A DNA stretch of 64,000 nucleotides from Oscillospiraceae bacterium (lineage in GTDB: Bacteria; Bacillota_A; Clostridia; Oscillospirales; Ruminococcaceae): assembly GCA_004558145.1 (NCBI GenBank), contig SFDQ01000007.1:32394-96393 (forward strand), read 5' to 3'. Of this stretch, positions 62,702-64,000 are shown piece after piece. The notes below the pieces were generated by a model, which saw only the letters and a program-made list of their open reading frames with translations, was not told the origin of the DNA and did no database searches. Every line of letters starts with the position of its first letter. Position 1 is the stretch's first letter. The position numbers and the translations under genes are program-made.

Positions 62702-63574
62702 ATGAGCGAAGCGTTCAAGCAGGACCTGAAAGGCAACAAGGGACCGATGCCCGGCGGGCCGTTCCTGATGCAGCTGCTGTTCAAGGAGCCGCCGGCCATG
62801 CCGGACCAGGCGGTGATGACCGCCGTGCTGGAAAAGCACGTTGGGGCCGTGAATTGCTATTCCCGCGACGACAAGATGGCGGGCTTTGAGGCCCTGGAAT
62901 ACATGGCGGAGTTCAAAGAAGGCAAAGCCCCGGTGCAGCTGATGGTGATGGCCTGCAACGAGTTCACCGGCAAAGGCATCGACGCCTTTGTGAAGAGCCA
63001 GATGTGGGACTGCCCCGACCGGGAGCGGGTGCTGGCGGAGTGCCGCTGGCAGGTGGTGGCCGTGGACATGCTGGCGACGGCGCTGGACGCTCACGCCCGG
63101 GCCAGCTTGGACATGGATTTTCTGGCGGCGCTGGCGGAGCTTTATCCCGCCTGTGAGGCGTTCTACTTTCAGAACTGCGGCAAGCTGCTTTTGGCGCAGG
63201 AGGTGCGCGACTGCCCCATCGAGGGGCTGGACCGCTTCATCCGCTTTGGCGTGAACGCCCGCTTTTTCAACGTGGAGGGCACCGGCGACATGGTGGTGGA
63301 CACCGTGGGCATGAGCACCCTGTACCTGCCGGACCTGCAGTATCATTTTCACGATATGGACCCCAACTGGGTGGTGAACCACGCCTACAACGTTGCCTCC
63401 TACATTCTGGAGAACGACTGCCCCATCCAGAGCGGCGAGACCGTGGACGGCGTGGAGAACGGCGCCATCAGCCGGAACGTGCAGTGGAAATGCCAGCTGG
63501 AAGAATCGCTCATCCAGCCGCCCCGCCCGGTGCTGGATGTGCACATGGGCCAATTCGCCGCCGGCGGGCGGTGA
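62702..63574 (+). CDS. DUF4261-like protein
   Basis: A 290-residue protein without signal peptide. Its C-terminal region, DCPIEGLDRFIRFGVNARFFNVEGTGDMVVDTVGMSTLYLPDLQYHFHDMDPNWVVNHAYNVASYI, is like the DUF4261 family. The N-terminal half contains PAMPDQAVMTAVLEKHVGAVNCYSRDDKMAGFEALEYMAEFKEGKAPVQLMVM. ATG 62702 follows CGGAGGG. Function unknown; DUF4261 and DUF4253 proteins tend to occur together in sets of single-domain proteins of immunity-like character (family impression, not checked). Last gene of the operon. Confidence 0.8.
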   Translation: MSEAFKQDLKGNKGPMPGGPFLMQLLFKEPPAMPDQAVMTAVLEKHVGAVNCYSRDDKMAGFEALEYMAEFKEGKAPVQLMVMACNEFTGKGIDAFVKSQMWDCPDRERVLAECRWQVVAVDMLATALDAHARASLDMDFLAALAELYPACEAFYFQNCGKLLLAQEVRDCPIEGLDRFIRFGVNARFFNVEGTGDMVVDTVGMSTLYLPDLQYHFHDMDPNWVVNHAYNVASYILENDCPIQSGETVDGVENGAISRNVQWKCQLEESLIQPPRPVLDVHMGQFAAGGR

Positions 63575-63598
63575 GGCCTTTTCCCCTTCTCTGACCGC

Positions 63599-63646
63599 AA
63601 AAAAGCCCGTGCGTAAGGCCTTTTGGCTTCGCGCACGGGCTTTTTC
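63599..63646. terminator. Bidirectional terminator between the DUF4261 gene and the transaldolase gene
   Basis: AAAAAGCCCGTGCG and CGCACGGGCTTTTT arms with an inner AAGGCC/GGCTT pairing; serves both converging genes. Confidence 0.93.
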
Positions 63647-63662
63647 TGTTTTGGATGCGAGG

Positions 63663-64000
63663 TTATTCGCCGAACACTTTGATGTAGTCCGCCTTGAACT
63701 TCTCGATGCCCGCGTCGGTGAGCGGGTGCTTGATCATCTGCTCGATGACCTTGTAGGGCACGGTGGCGATGTCCGCCCCTGCCAGGGCGCAGTCGGTCAC
63801 ATGGATGGGGTTACGCACGCTGGCCGCGATGATCTCGCAGTGCAGGTCGGGGTAGTTCGCGAAGATGGCGCTGATGGTCTGGATGAGGTCGATGCCCGGC
63901 TGGCTGATGTCGTCCAGCCGGCCCAGGAAGGGCGACACATAGGCCGCGCCCGCCCGAGCCGCCAGCAGCGCCTGGTTGGCGGAAAAGATGAGCGTGCAGT
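63663..64000 (-). CDS. Transaldolase / fructose-6-phosphate aldolase-like, partial
   Basis: The C-terminal 112 residues of a small transaldolase (TalC/FSA type) that continues beyond the window. Visible: CTLIFSANQALLAARAGAAYVSPFLGRLDDIS, then IIAASVRNPIHVTDCALAGADIATVPYKVIEQMIKHPLTDAGIEKF, all typical of the 215-residue bacterial class, whose Schiff-base Lys would lie in the missing part. It transfers a dihydroxyacetone unit in the non-oxidative pentose phosphate pathway. The terminator 3' to it is shared with the DUF4261 gene. Confidence 0.93.
   Translation of the reverse strand, partial: CTLIFSANQALLAARAGAAYVSPFLGRLDDISQPGIDLIQTISAIFANYPDLHCEIIAASVRNPIHVTDCALAGADIATVPYKVIEQMIKHPLTDAGIEKFKADYIKVFGE

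Noticed and set aside
1..64000. Insertion sequences, integrases, prophage genes, tRNA or rRNA genes
   Set aside because: I looked for transposase and integrase motifs, tRNA cloverleafs and rRNA-like stretches and found none; a tool-based scan could still find a tRNA I overlooked.

Overview
The window looks like chromosome from a high-GC, low-oxygen Gram-positive of the class Clostridia, most likely an Oscillospirales (Ruminococcaceae/Oscillospiraceae-type) gut commensal. The signs are strong AGGAGG ribosome sites, sigma-A promoters, a BlaI/M56 pair, PduL, LL-diaminopimelate aminotransferase, a type III glutamine synthetase, an ANTAR antiterminator beside glnA, many MATE and lipoprotein genes, and the srp RNA-dnaX-ybaB-recR order. 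I saw no phage, insertion sequence, CRISPR array, tRNA or rRNA. The organism assignment is inference.

Layout. 0-2.5 kb: an eroded class-M sirtuin (SirTM)/macrodomain/ferredoxin operon, then a flavin-type PNPOx gene divergent from an HxlR regulator. 2.6-5 kb: MarR-MATE operon and a small conserved gene. 5-9.5 kb: BlaI-M56 sensor pair with two clear operators, and a second MATE. 9.5-13.2 kb: a FepB/FecCD/FecE-type metal-chelate ABC importer plus FmdE-type protein, preceded by a structured leader that ends in a terminator. 13.4-17.6 kb: MarR plus a heterodimeric ABC exporter. 17.6-22.5 kb: housekeeping block smpB, recR, ybaB, dnaX, SRP RNA, pduL, uracil-DNA glycosylase. 22.5-26.1 kb: EFR1 flavodoxin-ferredoxin and a three-gene acetamidino-sugar operon (PP-loop amidotransferase plus HisF2-like and HisH2-like proteins). 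26.2-41.6 kb: a nitrogen-assimilation region (ANTAR protein, glnA, dapL, pyrG, type III glnN, gltB, gltD, asnB). 42.5-46.3 kb: a minus-strand operon of an unknown protein, VanW, DltA, DltC and BioY, with no dltB or dltD. 46.3-58.8 kb: seven paralogous exported lipoproteins around one ABC transporter. 59.1-63.6 kb: a three-gene operon including DUF4253-like and DUF4261-like proteins. 63.66 kb to the end: a transaldolase running off the edge.

How the parts work together. Five genes of the nitrogen region (glnA, dapL, pyrG, glnN, gltB) have a good sigma-A promoter followed almost at once by a hairpin terminator, then a gap and the ribosome site. An ANTAR protein lies directly downstream of glnA. 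This is the arrangement expected for transcription antitermination, as described for the glnA-linked NitR protein of Clostridium saccharobutylicum. The products capture ammonia (two glutamine synthetases, GOGAT) and spend the glutamine amide (AsnB, PyrG, and the acetamidino-sugar enzymes).

The most novel-looking element is the 46-59 kb lipoprotein array. Seven secreted proteins of about 400 residues share an otherwise unfamiliar C-x4-C-x-H-x4-C signature near the N-terminus, are encoded on the same strand, and flank a dedicated ATPase/permease pair. I do not know a described system of this kind. The metal-importer leader (9.56-9.74 kb) and the VanW-DltA-DltC operon are the next best candidates for new biology.
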